From an uncultured Armatimonadota bacterium (GTDB lineage Bacteria > Armatimonadota > Fimbriimonadia > Fimbriimonadales > Fimbriimonadaceae): a stretch of DNA of 6,135 nucleotides. Below the pieces are notes generated by a model that had not been told where the DNA came from, ran no database searches, and worked only from the letters and a program-made list of their open reading frames with translations. This document shows, piece by piece, positions 6,024-6,135 of this stretch. Where the stretch lies: contig CAMLEL010000162.1 in the NCBI GenBank assembly GCA_946478935.1, forward strand, positions 1 through 6,135, read 5' to 3'. Position 1 is the first letter of the stretch. The number at the start of each line of letters is the position of its first letter. The translations under genes were made by a program, and so were the position numbers.

Positions 6024-6135
6024 ATGCCTTCATCTTCCGGCCGGCGGTAGCCCAGGTCAGTTCCTGCACACGCTGATAACCGGCATGCGCCATCGAGGCG
6101 CGCTTGACCGGATCGCCCGTCAGGGCGAGGATTGC
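5995..6135 (-). CDS. GT4-type glycosyltransferase, C-terminal end only (cut by right edge)
   Basis: The - strand is open from the right edge to a TGA at 5995-5997, giving 46 residues. They fit the last two helices of a GT4 enzyme: a short loop GDPVKRASMAHAGYQRV (7-23), then ELTWATAGRKMKAFI (25-39). This is the usual GT4 ending, with a DPxxRxxM segment, then an RV, a TW and a basic helix. The body of the gene, with the donor-binding motif, lies outside the window, so activity cannot be judged. By hand count 34 of 46 codons end in G or C, clearly more than in the GT2 pair. The gene converges on the GT61 gene and overlaps its last 29 bp. The reading frame and the family-like ending make chance unlikely, although only 46 residues are visible. 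Confidence 0.72.
   Translation of the reverse strand, partial: AILALTGDPVKRASMAHAGYQRVQELTWATAGRKMKAFIDRQMQGG

Overview
The window is a section of a bacterial surface-polysaccharide locus. It holds six glycosyltransferase genes, one of them cut by the right edge, and one FkbM-type methyltransferase gene. The gene density, short gaps, Shine-Dalgarno site and sigma-54-type promoter point to a bacterial chromosome of intermediate GC. No gene here is diagnostic of a phylum. I see no polymerase, flippase, sugar-nucleotide synthesis, transposase, RNA or CRISPR gene.

Layout: (1) Positions 1-946 hold a possible tail of an upstream gene and then a WbbL-like GT2 glycosyltransferase on +. (2) Positions 947-1082 are a 136-nt gap with a near-consensus sigma-54 promoter (TGGCATG-N4-TTGCA), a palindrome over its -12 element and an upstream inverted repeat. 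(3) Positions 1083-3657 form a + strand operon: an FkbM methyltransferase and two tandem, diverged paralogous GT2 enzymes of the WcaE-like type. (4) Positions 3661-4725 hold a GT-B (GT4-type) glycosyltransferase on -, which meets the operon tail-to-tail with a 3-nt gap. (5) Positions 4726-4862 are a divergent intergenic region with a perfect TATAAT on +. (6) Positions 4863-6023 hold a GT61 (DUF563) glycosyltransferase on +. (7) Positions 5995-6135 are the C-terminal end of a further GT4-type gene on -, overlapping the GT61 gene by 29 bp.

Working together (inference): the GT2, GT4 and GT61 enzymes would each add a sugar to a growing oligosaccharide at the cytoplasmic face of the membrane, and the FkbM enzyme would O-methylate a sugar hydroxyl. 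Donors, acceptors and linkages cannot be read from the sequence. The least routine signal is the sigma-54 promoter, which would place the methyltransferase and the two paralogous GT2 genes under activator-dependent control, separate from gene 1. I found no clear evidence of a wholly new system; this looks like a strain-specific polysaccharide island section with several strand switches.
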